Below, one piece after another: positions 12,994 through 20,273 of a stretch of DNA of 20,273 nucleotides. The notes beneath the pieces were generated by a model. It did not search any database, was not told the origin of the DNA, and saw nothing but the letters and a program-made list of their open reading frames with translations. The stretch is taken from the NCBI GenBank assembly GCA_964650405.1, contig CAZYTO010000077.1, forward strand, positions 1 through 20,273, written 5' to 3'. The DNA is from CAZYTO01 sp964650405. Its GTDB lineage: Bacteria; Acidobacteriota; Thermoanaerobaculia; Gp7-AA8. How positions within the stretch are numbered: the first letter of the stretch is position 1; each line of letters begins with the position of its first letter. The translations under genes and the position numbers were made by a program.

Positions 12994-14328
12994 TCACTTC
13001 GCCGGCGCTACGACCACCCGCCCGCCCTTCATCACGAACGGCACGTGCTCGATGGCAGTGATGTCGTGCGTGGGGTCGCCGGAGACGGCAACCAGGTCGG
13101 CGAGCAGGCCGGGGGCGATGCGGCCGAAATGTTCCTGCTGGCCGAGGATTTTCGCGTCGACGGACGTCGCGGCCAGCAGGGCCTGCACGGGCGTCATGCC
13201 GGCGCGGACCATCCACTCCAGCTCCCGGTAGTTGTCGCCGTGCGTGAAGACGCCGACATCGCTGCCGCAACCGATGATGACGTTGTTCGCCATGGCCAGT
13301 TTGAACGCGCGCAGGGCGTTGTCCATGCCGGCCGTGTAGGGCGTCGTGCCGCGCTTGTACCCGCTGAAGTACTCCGAATACGCCTCCTCGGCGGTCAGCG
13401 TCGGAAGGAACGCCACGCCGTGCTGGGCCATCAGTTTGAAGACCTCGTCGGTGCCGCCATACCCGTGCTCGATGGTGTCGACGCCGGCCAGAGTGGCGCG
13501 TCGCATCCCTTCGGCCGTCGTGGCGTGCGCCGAGACGGGGCGGCCGGCGCTGTGGGCCTCGTCGACGAGCGTCTTCAGCTCCTCCAGCGAGAACGTGGGC
13601 GTGGCCGCGCCTCCTCCCCGGCCATAGTCGGCGTACACCTTCACCCAGTCCGCGCCATGCCCGATCTGCTCGCGCACCGCGCGCAGGATCTCCGCCGTCC
13701 CGCTGGCCTCCTGCGCCCCCTTCATCGACGGATCGAACTCCGGAGCGAAACCGCCCGGCCCCGGTCCGTAGCTGGCCGTGGCCACGATGGCGCGCGTGGC
13801 CACGAAGAGATGCGGACCGGGGATGCGCCCTTCATCGATGGCCCGCTTGACCGAGACATCCCCGAATCCGGCGCCCTCGGTACCGAGGTCGCGCAGCGCG
13901 GTAAAGCCGGCCAGCAGCGTGTCGCGGCTGTGGAGCGTCGCCGCGATCGTGCGATAGGCCAGCGGCTCGTGGAGCACCTGGTCGTTCCACAGCGTCTCGT
14001 TGTACGGGTGGAGAAAGATGTGCGAGTGCGCATCGATCAGCCCCGGGAGCAGCGTCATCCCCGGCAGATCGATCGTCGTCGCCCCCGGCGGCACTGCAAC
14101 GCTCGCGGCCGGCCCAACGGCAGCGATCTTCTCGCCGGACACGAGGACCACCCAGCCCTCGTGCGTGGCCGTGCCCACCGCATCGAACACCCGCTGCGGA
14201 CGCAGGAGGACGCTCTTCGGCGCGGACGGTGTGCCGGGCGGCGCCGCGAACGCGGGCCCTATCGCAACAATCACGGCGAGGACGACGATGACGATGCTTC
14301 CGGGAAGCTTGAAACGACGAGAGCACAC
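12994..14328 (-). CDS. Exported metal-dependent amidohydrolase (prolidase-like)
   Basis: A 444-aa amidohydrolase-superfamily enzyme. A signal peptide (hydrophobic 11-29, cleavage after AFA) exports it to the periplasm or outside. Metal ligands are all present: H101-S-H103 in LIDAHSH, Lys230 in WVKVYADYG (carboxylated lysine), His268 in SAHA, His288 in IEHGYG and Asp357 in GCGSDVGV. The G-V-x-T-H-G-D-N loop after the Asp and the overall pattern match the imidazolonepropionase/prolidase-like branch that hydrolyses Xaa-Pro or N-acyl amino acids; the exact substrate cannot be read from sequence. Start GTG 14328 has GAGGG nine bases upstream. The gene is convergent with the GGDEF-EAL gene (51-base gap) and divergent from the membrane/vWA operon. 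Confidence 0.92.
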   Translation of the reverse strand: MCSRRFKLPGSIVIVVLAVIVAIGPAFAAPPGTPSAPKSVLLRPQRVFDAVGTATHEGWVVLVSGEKIAAVGPAASVAVPPGATTIDLPGMTLLPGLIDAHSHIFLHPYNETLWNDQVLHEPLAYRTIAATLHSRDTLLAGFTALRDLGTEGAGFGDVSVKRAIDEGRIPGPHLFVATRAIVATASYGPGPGGFAPEFDPSMKGAQEASGTAEILRAVREQIGHGADWVKVYADYGRGGGAATPTFSLEELKTLVDEAHSAGRPVSAHATTAEGMRRATLAGVDTIEHGYGGTDEVFKLMAQHGVAFLPTLTAEEAYSEYFSGYKRGTTPYTAGMDNALRAFKLAMANNVIIGCGSDVGVFTHGDNYRELEWMVRAGMTPVQALLAATSVDAKILGQQEHFGRIAPGLLADLVAVSGDPTHDITAIEHVPFVMKGGRVVVAPAK

Positions 14329-14505
14329 AGGAAGACCCTCCGCCCGGCATTCTGTCGCAGCGGGTCGTGCGTCTCAACCACGCAGCGCAAGAATGCACGG
14401 CGACCAGCAAGAAAAGACGTCCGGGATACGAAAAACGAACGCGGCGTCCGACCTAGCTATCGAGAGGGCGTAATCCGCGGGCTTCCCCGCCTTCAGGAGG
14501 AGCAA
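14329..14505 (+). promoter_or_regulatory. Divergent intergenic region before the membrane/vWA operon
   Basis: This holds the upstream regions of both divergent genes. A small hairpin GCGGG-CTTC-CCCGC (14477-14490) lies four bases before a strong Shine-Dalgarno AGGAGG (14495-14500), itself five bases before the ATG at 14506. A TAGCTA-like -10 (14453-14458) is possible, but no clear -35 is seen. Confidence 0.35.
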
Positions 14506-16524
14506 ATGCCGGCCATTCCCATGGGGGACGAGCGTCCGCCATTCGACCTAACAGTCGTGCTGCCAAACATCGAAATGCTTCGCGATACAGCCGCATCGAT
14601 GGCCCTTTGCGGCAACACCTTCGACGACGTGCGTACGATGCTCGAATCGAAGCGAACCGCATGCGCAAACGCGATCGCGGCCGAATATGAGCATCGGACA
14701 TTCGACCTGCGGCGCCAGATCAATGCAGCCGGCGAGGCCGCAAAGAACATCGAGAAACTCATCGACGATGCGAAGAACAACCGCATCCAGATCGCAGCCG
14801 CGGAGCAGAAACGGCTCGATCTGCACCGCGAGATTGCAGCCCTGCAGCAGGAGATCCGAAAGAAGAAGGTTGCCGCCGAAAGGGAGGAGTTCAAACGCCT
14901 CCTCGACAAGACGAACGAGCGTGTGCGCTCGGCCGAGGATCGTCTGACCGAGGAGCAGAAGACCGCCTTCCAGAGGCAGCATGAAACCTGGCAGAAGCAG
15001 TCTATCGAGCTCGACCGGCGCGTCAGGATCTTCGAGGACCGTATCGCAGAGCTGGATCAGTGTCTCGCTCAGGCCCGGGAGCGCGCCAAACCCCTCGTCG
15101 AACGTCACATTACGCGCACGGTGGCCGGGTTTCTGCTCTGGGTCGGATACGGGTCGTTCGCCGCGATCGGATCGACGATCGCCCTTCTCCTCCCGCCGCT
15201 CAATGATCAGAAGGCTCCCCTGGCCCAAATCCTCGGCGCGGTACGCGGCGCGGTGGCGGGCTTCCCAAGAACGTGGGGCGTCGGGTCCGTTTTTCTCGTC
15301 AGCCTCGTGGTGTTCTTCCTTGGGCTGGTCGCCTTCTGCGCCCTCATCCTGGGACTCGATTGGCTGCTGCAGAAGTTCGACCTCGATTGGAAGCGAGAGG
15401 CCAGGCGAGGGGGAGCCCGCAACAAAGACCGTTCCCGCAGCAGTTCCTTGCTCGAAGCACAGTTGTCAGCGGCGTCACTTCCGGTTGTCCGGCGCGGCTC
15501 CTACGTCCAGCTCATCGCCGCGCTGCCGTACATCATGATCACGGGCGCGATCACGTGCCTCCTGGCAGCTTCCGCGCACAATGCGGTGCCGGGAACACCA
15601 CCAGGCAACGTCAACGCCGTGCCCGCTTCCATCGTTGCAACCTACATCGGAACCGTTCTGGCGCTGCTCATGACATCGAGCTTCGTCATGTACGTGCTGA
15701 AGATCATCGAGCGTCGCGTGGAAGGTGTGGCCGCCCAAAGCACGTCCCGACCTTCATGGAAGACAGGCTGGGAGTTTTTCGTCATCCCGTTCGTCCTGGT
15801 AGGTTCCCTGACCTACGCGATGACGCAGACGGAGGCGTCGCAGCGGGTATGGGGGCCGATCGCCGTCTTCATGCTCCTGAGCTGCCTGGCGGTCGCCTAT
15901 GGCGTGGTCTACCGGGGGATCTTCTACGACATCGACTGCCTCGAGCGGGAGCGGGCCAGGTGTCTGCGCGCGGTCGCCGAAGCGAAGTCGATCACCGAGC
16001 CTGACCTTGAGGACACTTCCGCGGTCTGTGATGCGCGCGATGCACTGCGCACAGCCAAGCAGTATCGCGACCGGATCGACTCGCTCCAATGGCCGGGGCT
16101 CGTCAACGACGCAGCGGGTGAAGCGCCGCGTTTCTTTCGGTGGCGCCGGCCGGCCGTCCCAGCCGTCCCGTTCGACCTGAGTTTGGCCGTTCTCACGGAC
16201 GCTGAAGCCGCCCCAAAGGAGTCGCAGGATCTCCTTCAACTGAATGCACGGATGAGCGATGCCGAGCAGGACCTGGCACGTGCCACGGCCGCCTCGCAAG
16301 GGGTAGATCCTTTGCGTCTCTACGATCAGATGTCCGAGATCGACCAACGCCGCGAACAGGCCGAGTCGCGCCGAGAAGCGCTGGAGTTCGAAAGGCACCG
16401 GGCCGACTGGGAGCTGAACGGACAGATCGAAAACATGTTGATCGAACTTCGCGCGGCGTTCGACGTGGCCCGGACCGTGGAACCGGCGGTCAGCCGCATC
16501 GCCGCAGCAGTCCGAAAGGGATAG
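14506..16524 (+). CDS. Coiled-coil, six-TM membrane protein of unknown function (operon gene A)
   Basis: A 672-aa protein I do not recognise. The ATG at 14506 has AGGAGG five bases upstream; the frame stays open far upstream only because it is antisense to the amidohydrolase. Residues ~50-200 are a long Lys/Glu/Arg/Gln-rich heptad region (e.g. KRLDLHREIAALQQEIRKKK), predicted coiled coil. Hydrophobic segments lie near 206-229, 257-288, 333-355, 375-399, 422-441 and 449-470. A basic loop (KREARRGGARNKDRSR) after the second suggests that loop is cytoplasmic, as would be both termini. Residues 475-672 form a second coiled-coil region. No enzyme motif is visible. Bases here look less GC-rich than in neighbouring housekeeping genes. 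Gene B starts ten bases after its stop and shares the coiled-coil-plus-membrane plan, so the two probably form one membrane complex. Confidence 0.8.
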   Translation: MPAIPMGDERPPFDLTVVLPNIEMLRDTAASMALCGNTFDDVRTMLESKRTACANAIAAEYEHRTFDLRRQINAAGEAAKNIEKLIDDAKNNRIQIAAAEQKRLDLHREIAALQQEIRKKKVAAEREEFKRLLDKTNERVRSAEDRLTEEQKTAFQRQHETWQKQSIELDRRVRIFEDRIAELDQCLAQARERAKPLVERHITRTVAGFLLWVGYGSFAAIGSTIALLLPPLNDQKAPLAQILGAVRGAVAGFPRTWGVGSVFLVSLVVFFLGLVAFCALILGLDWLLQKFDLDWKREARRGGARNKDRSRSSSLLEAQLSAASLPVVRRGSYVQLIAALPYIMITGAITCLLAASAHNAVPGTPPGNVNAVPASIVATYIGTVLALLMTSSFVMYVLKIIERRVEGVAAQSTSRPSWKTGWEFFVIPFVLVGSLTYAMTQTEASQRVWGPIAVFMLLSCLAVAYGVVYRGIFYDIDCLERERARCLRAVAEAKSITEPDLEDTSAVCDARDALRTAKQYRDRIDSLQWPGLVNDAAGEAPRFFRWRRPAVPAVPFDLSLAVLTDAEAAPKESQDLLQLNARMSDAEQDLARATAASQGVDPLRLYDQMSEIDQRREQAESRREALEFERHRADWELNGQIENMLIELRAAFDVARTVEPAVSRIAAAVRKG

Positions 16525-16533
16525 ATAGGCATC

Positions 16534-17895
16534 ATGGAACCGATCGAATTCAAGAGAGTTCTGAAAGAGTCCGAGCCGCTCTGGAACGGCAAATTCCCTT
16601 CGATCGCCACTTCGCCCGGCGTTTCGGACGGTCCGCTTCGTCCTCCCACAGCCGCCTATGACGAAAAGCTGTGGAACGTGGGCTGGACCGACGGCGCATC
16701 CGGGCAGCCGCCGGAACATGGCGAGCAATTGGTCAGGGCCTACAACGATCACCGAACGGAGCGGATGCGCTATGAACTGGCGCAGATGAAATCGGTTGCC
16801 GAAACCCGAGCGTCGGTGTTGAAGGATTGGCTCAGCCGCATGAAGCCTGACGTGGAGCGATCACGCCAGGAGCTCGCTCAACTGGAGTCGCAGCAACTGC
16901 AGGACCCGCATGAATTCTCGCTGGTAACCGGCACACTCTACGTCATCGTCGCGTTCATTCTCATGCTGTCCGACATGCCCCTCTCGCTCTCACTCGTTGC
17001 CGAAGGATTTCGGCTTCCCCTCAAGAAGGAGATCGAGGCTACCGGGAGAACCGTTTCCCTTCCCGACCTTTTCTCCCGCGATTGGCAGGAGGTACTGCAG
17101 TACCTCTGGCAGCCGATCGTTCTCGCGGTGGGAATCGCGTTTCTGGGCATCTTCTTCAAGATCACCGTCGATTACCTGCTCAGCTCGGGCGAAGGGGCTC
17201 CGGAGTCTCGGTACGCCAGGGCGATCAAATACGTTCGACGCGGTTTTTTCGCCGTTGCGTTCGCGTTGATGCTGTTCGGGCTGTTCAGCGTCGGGACCCT
17301 CCGTTCACGACAGCAGATTCTCGACACCACGGAGGGTGAGCTTGACCATCTGCAGCAACCGGCCTCGGTCGTCGCGGTTAACCCCGCCGTGCCTTCGCCA
17401 GAGAAGCTTGCAGAGGAGAAGCAACGGCGCGAGCTCGAGGACATGAAGCGCTCGCAAACCACGGACGCCGACACGTGGACCAGCCGCTCTTTCATTGCAC
17501 TGGCCCTCACATTGCCACTCATCGGCGGGATCTGCTTTTCGGTCGGATCGAAACGCGTTCAGCGCTTCTTCCAACTGCAGATGGCGCGCGTCCGCGCCGT
17601 GTGGCGTCATTGGCTTTTCGATCTCAGGCAAAGGAAACAGGTTGCCTGCGCCGCTGATGCAGCCTTCCTCTCGGAGGAGATCGCCTTACTTGAACGCCGC
17701 AGGAGTGAGGTCGCCCCTACGGCACTCGATGTCTACCTGCACGGCTATACCCGGGGCCTGACAATGCCTCAAAAACTCGAACCGCACCGTTCTCTGTACG
17801 CACACTGCAAGGACGTCCTCCAGCAATGGATCGCCGCCGGCGTCCAGGAAGGAACCATCGAGCGCATTCAGCGCTTCGGGAGGAGCCGCCGGTGA
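16534..17895 (+). CDS. Coiled-coil, four-TM membrane protein of unknown function (operon gene B)
   Basis: A 453-aa protein of no recognised family. The soluble N-terminus (1-125) has an aromatic-rich segment (KLWNVGWTDGASG) followed by a helical, coiled-coil-like part ending in RSRQELAQLESQQLQDPHEF. Hydrophobic segments lie near 128-152, 194-216, 237-257 and 319-339. The loop 258-318 between the last two is charged and helical (PSPEKLAEEKQRRELEDMKR). The C-terminal ~110 residues are basic and helical, probably cytoplasmic. It has no catalytic motif. It starts ten bases after the gene A stop, with only a weak Shine-Dalgarno candidate (AAAGGG at the end of A), and its stop overlaps the gene C start in GTGA. 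Tight coupling of the three genes argues for a joint function. Confidence 0.8.
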   Translation: MEPIEFKRVLKESEPLWNGKFPSIATSPGVSDGPLRPPTAAYDEKLWNVGWTDGASGQPPEHGEQLVRAYNDHRTERMRYELAQMKSVAETRASVLKDWLSRMKPDVERSRQELAQLESQQLQDPHEFSLVTGTLYVIVAFILMLSDMPLSLSLVAEGFRLPLKKEIEATGRTVSLPDLFSRDWQEVLQYLWQPIVLAVGIAFLGIFFKITVDYLLSSGEGAPESRYARAIKYVRRGFFAVAFALMLFGLFSVGTLRSRQQILDTTEGELDHLQQPASVVAVNPAVPSPEKLAEEKQRRELEDMKRSQTTDADTWTSRSFIALALTLPLIGGICFSVGSKRVQRFFQLQMARVRAVWRHWLFDLRQRKQVACAADAAFLSEEIALLERRRSEVAPTALDVYLHGYTRGLTMPQKLEPHRSLYAHCKDVLQQWIAAGVQEGTIERIQRFGRSRR

Positions 17896-18716
17896 GCTCG
17901 AAACCCCTGGCTCTCGTCGTGGCCATCCTTTTCATCCGGGAATCTGCTTACGGCCAGGTTCGTCACAGTCCGGCCGGGTTTCGTCCGCGCACGACACTCC
18001 TCTTCGTTGACGTCACAAGCAGCCTGACGCAACTCCAGATCGACCAGGTCATTCAGACGGCAGGCACCATCATCGATTCGGTGCACGATGGGTCTGATCT
18101 TCTGGTGTATGCCATTCAGGCTGATGCCGAGGCCCCTCCATTCCGGGAGCACAGATTCCGGAGCCCGCAGAGTCGAACGGAAATGCACCAAGTGGATTCG
18201 GAGCGGGCTTCTCTGAAGAAGACCGTTAGCAACGACATCATGGACCTCTACTGTTCCATCAACTGGAACGACGAAAGGACGAAGAAGGCATGTCGTGACC
18301 GTCAGGTTCTTCCTCATCCTCAGGACGACCTGCGGAGCTGCATCCTCGGCATCCTCCCTCATATTGCCCGGAAAATCGCCGACCTCGACCGGAACGGCAA
18401 AGGACCCGCCCGGATCGTCATCGTGAGCGACATGATCGAAGAGTGCGAACGAAACCCGCTTCACCAGATGATCAAGCTCACCCATCCGAATCTGAGCTCC
18501 GACATGGCGAACATTCCGAGATTCCAGAACCTCCCCGATCTTGCCGGCAGCCAGATCGTCGTCATCGTGCCACAAACCATGGCGGCGCCTGACCCAAGGC
18601 TACCGGCGTTCAATGATCTCCGCGCGTACTGGGGAAGTGTGCTTTCCACGTGCAACGTCGATTGGCGCTTTGAAAGTGAAGTCCCGGAGGATCTCAAACA
18701 CCCTCCTGCTCGTTAG
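17892..18716 (+). CDS. Exported von Willebrand factor A-like protein (operon gene C)
   Basis: From GTG 17892 (AGGAG six bases upstream, four-base GTGA overlap with gene B) the product has 274 aa. An ATG at 17826 would put 22 very basic residues before the signal sequence, so I reject it. Residues 4-21 (KPLALVVAILFIRESAYG) look like a signal peptide. The mature protein opens with TTLLFVDVTSSLT: D40-x-T42-x-S44 fits the first metal-binding (MIDAS, D-x-S/T-x-S) motif of vWA folds. A later strand RIVIVSDMIEE (Asp180) fits the vWA beta-strand bearing the fourth-motif Asp. Five Cys suit an exported protein. vWA domains usually bind partner proteins through a divalent metal, so C may be the extracytoplasmic partner of membrane proteins A and B. 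Function unknown. Confidence 0.72.
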   Translation: MSSKPLALVVAILFIRESAYGQVRHSPAGFRPRTTLLFVDVTSSLTQLQIDQVIQTAGTIIDSVHDGSDLLVYAIQADAEAPPFREHRFRSPQSRTEMHQVDSERASLKKTVSNDIMDLYCSINWNDERTKKACRDRQVLPHPQDDLRSCILGILPHIARKIADLDRNGKGPARIVIVSDMIEECERNPLHQMIKLTHPNLSSDMANIPRFQNLPDLAGSQIVVIVPQTMAAPDPRLPAFNDLRAYWGSVLSTCNVDWRFESEVPEDLKHPPAR

Positions 18717-18728
18717 TCGTTAGCGTGT

Positions 18729-18757
18729 CCGGCGCAGCGAACGCCGGTGCTGTCTTC
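18729..18757 (+). terminator. Possible terminator after the membrane/vWA operon
   Basis: CCGGCG (18729-18734) pairs with CGCCGG (18742-18747) across a seven-base loop, followed by TGCTGTCTTCTT-type sequence. The stem is short and the T-tract interrupted, so this is tentative. Confidence 0.4.
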
Positions 18758-18764
18758 TTGAGGG

Positions 18765-18794
18765 TTCAGAGGCCGCTCCTCAGTCGGGTAGAGT
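18765..18794 (+). promoter_or_regulatory. Promoter of mpaA
   Basis: TTCAGA (18765-18770) and TAGAGT (18789-18794) are separated by 18 bases. The ATG at 18802 begins seven bases after the -10, where transcription would start, so the mRNA is probably leaderless. This disfavours the GTG at 18793, which overlaps the -10. Confidence 0.5.
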
Positions 18795-18801
18795 GTCCGT
18801 C

Positions 18802-19530
18802 ATGAAGCTTGCAGCAGAACAGAGGCTGGTCGAACGACGCGAGCGAGGCGTCATCCGCCACGCCAGCTCCGTCTACGGCACGTCGGTCGACGGCGTCCCG
18901 CTCACCGTCTATCTCCCTGACAGTGGCAGCGCGGACATGGTCATTCTCGCTGCCATTCACGGGGACGAATCGGAGACGACCGTCGTCGTGTCGGAAGCGC
19001 TCCGATGCCTCCCCACCGGCGCGCTGCGGGCCGCCGTGATTCTGTGCGGCAACCCCGACGGACTTCTGCGCGGCACCCGCTGCAACGCCAGGGGCGTCGA
19101 TCTGAACCGGAACTTCCCGACCTCGAACTGGAGCCCCGATCCGGTCAGCTACAAGAGCCGGGCGGACGATGCGCGCGACATCGCCCTCAGCCCGGGTACA
19201 CAGCCGGCGTCGGAACCCGAGACGAGGGCGCTCCTCTCCCTGCTTGAACGGCTGAGGCCGCGTGCCGTCGTCAGCCTCCACTCGGCACTGGCGTGTGTCG
19301 ACGACGGCGGCGCCTCGCGCCTCGGACGTCAGCTTGCCGATCGCTGCGCGCTTCCGTTCCTGACGGACATTGGCTACCCGACACCCGGATCGATGGGGAC
19401 CTGGGCCGCCGAGCACGGATTGAATCTGGTGACGCTGGAGCTGGAGGACGCCTCGCTCTACACGCTCAAGGACCATCACGTTCCCATCATGATCGACCTC
19501 ATGACCGGCGGATTCGACCTGGCCGGGTAG
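18802..19530 (+). CDS. mpaA: Murein tripeptide amidase A (M14 carboxypeptidase family)
   Basis: A 242-aa zinc amidase that cleaves the gamma-D-glutamyl-meso-diaminopimelate bond of murein peptides during peptidoglycan recycling in the cytoplasm (no signal peptide). It closely parallels E. coli MpaA: zinc ligands H53 and E56 in IHGDESE, GNPDG, N-A-R-G-V-D-L-N-R-N-F-P with substrate-binding Arg, SEPET, third zinc ligand His160 in VSLHS, then ALACVDD, GYPTPGSMGTW, and a catalytic Glu in LVTLELED (213 or 215). The conserved LACVDD and GYPTPGS blocks distinguish it from general succinylglutamate desuccinylases. Start: ATG 18802, with a TAGAGT -10 seven bases upstream. A glutamate racemase-family gene begins four bases after the stop, matching a murein D-Glu/L-Ala recycling theme. 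Confidence 0.9.
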   Translation: MKLAAEQRLVERRERGVIRHASSVYGTSVDGVPLTVYLPDSGSADMVILAAIHGDESETTVVVSEALRCLPTGALRAAVILCGNPDGLLRGTRCNARGVDLNRNFPTSNWSPDPVSYKSRADDARDIALSPGTQPASEPETRALLSLLERLRPRAVVSLHSALACVDDGGASRLGRQLADRCALPFLTDIGYPTPGSMGTWAAEHGLNLVTLELEDASLYTLKDHHVPIMIDLMTGGFDLAG

Positions 19531-19534
19531 CGCC

Positions 19535-20273
19535 ATGCACATCCTCATCACGGATTCGGGCGTCGGCGGGCTGTCCGTGGTCGCGTACGCCGAGCGCTTC
19601 GTCCGTACGCACGGATTCCGCGAACCGGTGCGGCTGACGTTCGCCAACGCCGCCCCGGACAACGACTACGGCTACAACTCGATGCCTTCCCGGGCGGTGA
19701 AGATCGAGACCTTTGACCGCTTTCTCCGGAACGTTACCTCGCGGTTCGCTCCCGACTCGATCTACGTCGCCTGCAACACTCTCTCGGTGCTGCTGCCGGA
19801 GACTCCGCACTTCGCGACGGCGGCGATCCCCATACGCGGCATCGTGGCGACGGGCGCCGCGCTGCTCCTCAAAGAGCTCGAAGCGGATCCTTGGAGCGTG
19901 GCCATGATCTTCGGGACGCAGACGACGATCGACGCCGGCGCCTACCCGCGGCTGCTGGCCGAACGCGGCATTGCGCCATCCCGCATCATCAGCCAGGCCT
20001 GCCCCGGACTGGCCGACACCATCTCGGAGGATCGCCAGGGAGTGAGGACGAACGCCGAGATCCGCCGATGGGTCGCCACTGCGATCGCGCACATGCCGCC
20101 GGCCGGCGCCCCCGTCGTGGCCTGCCTGGCCTGCACACACTACGGCTACCGGAAGGACCTCTTTGCCGCCGCGCTCCTCGACGCCGGGCTCCACGCCACG
20201 GTCGTGAACCCCAACGAACGTGCCGTCGACGACCTGTTCGGAACGCGCGCCGTGGGCCCGAATGGCGAGTCCC
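19535..20273 (+). CDS. murI: Glutamate racemase family protein, 3' end beyond window
   Basis: 246 codons are visible from ATG 19535 and run off the window. Members interconvert L- and D-Glu (MurI) or L- and D-Asp by two-base Cys/Cys catalysis. Visible: ITDSGVGGLSV with D7-S8, first catalytic Cys80 in VACNTLSVL, and second catalytic Cys200 in LACTHYGY. The Y-G-D...P-Y-G stretch of canonical MurI is replaced by ANAAPDNDYGYNS, so a divergent racemase or another Asp/Glu racemase family member is possible. It follows mpaA after four bases. MpaA releases L-Ala-D-Glu and diaminopimelate, so the pair fits peptidoglycan recycling or D-Glu supply. No Shine-Dalgarno sequence is obvious, and coupling to mpaA is likely. 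The gene symbol is the family best match, not proven. Confidence 0.82.
   Translation, partial: MHILITDSGVGGLSVVAYAERFVRTHGFREPVRLTFANAAPDNDYGYNSMPSRAVKIETFDRFLRNVTSRFAPDSIYVACNTLSVLLPETPHFATAAIPIRGIVATGAALLLKELEADPWSVAMIFGTQTTIDAGAYPRLLAERGIAPSRIISQACPGLADTISEDRQGVRTNAEIRRWVATAIAHMPPAGAPVVACLACTHYGYRKDLFAAALLDAGLHATVVNPNERAVDDLFGTRAVGPNGES

Noticed and set aside
13045..14505. Long in-frame extension upstream of gene A (to 13045).
   Set aside because: It is antisense to the amidohydrolase, Arg/Gly-rich and lacks family features; a perfect Shine-Dalgarno AGGAGG sits before ATG 14506.
14506..18716. Calling the membrane/vWA operon a named phage-defence system (e.g. Zorya-like).
   Set aside because: There is no helicase, nuclease or MotAB signature, and no linked defence genes are visible; the function is left open.
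1..20273. CRISPR arrays, tRNA or rRNA genes, integrases, attachment sites.
   Set aside because: No regularly spaced repeats, no tRNA-like cloverleaf or rRNA segment and no complete mobile element was found on reading both strands.

Overview
The window is GC-rich, gene-dense bacterial chromosome. The conserved thrS-infC-rpmI-rplT-pheS block, an MpaA-type murein peptide amidase (which implies diaminopimelate peptidoglycan), several exported proteins and simple TAGAAT-like -10 boxes suggest a Gram-negative-type diderm. An Acidobacteriota-like lineage is my guess from general character; no marker here proves it.

Layout: (1) 1-408, minus: 5' part of an exported protein. (2) 461-624: promoter, a 21-codon leader peptide with nine Thr codons, and competing antiterminator/terminator hairpins, which together form a threonine attenuator in front of thrS. 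(3) 636-5509, plus: thrS, infC (best read from an AUU start), rpmI, rplT, pheS. The gaps hold palindromic repeats, a terminator and a transposase relic. pheT is not next to pheS. (4) 5557-8676, minus: a GntR/YtrA-type regulator, an ABC ATPase and an ABC-2 permease fused to a C-terminal beta-propeller-like domain, overlapping end to end and expressed from a promoter buried in a perfect 13-bp palindrome. (5) 8780-12942: a tandem universal stress protein (plus), an exported protein with an internal duplication (minus), and an MHYT-GGDEF-EAL membrane c-di-GMP protein (plus). (6) 12994-14328, minus: exported prolidase-like amidohydrolase. (7) 14506-18716, plus: an unrecognised operon of two coiled-coil multi-pass membrane proteins and one exported von Willebrand factor A-like protein. 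(8) 18802-20273, plus: mpaA and the 5' part of a glutamate racemase-family gene, a small peptidoglycan recycling/precursor operon.

The strongest regulatory finding is the classical ribosome-mediated threonine attenuator controlling a tRNA synthetase gene. The strongest candidate for an undescribed system is the three-gene membrane/vWA operon at 14506-18716. The IS200-like transposase relic and the REPIN-like repeats suggest past mobile-element activity in the gaps of the translation gene block.
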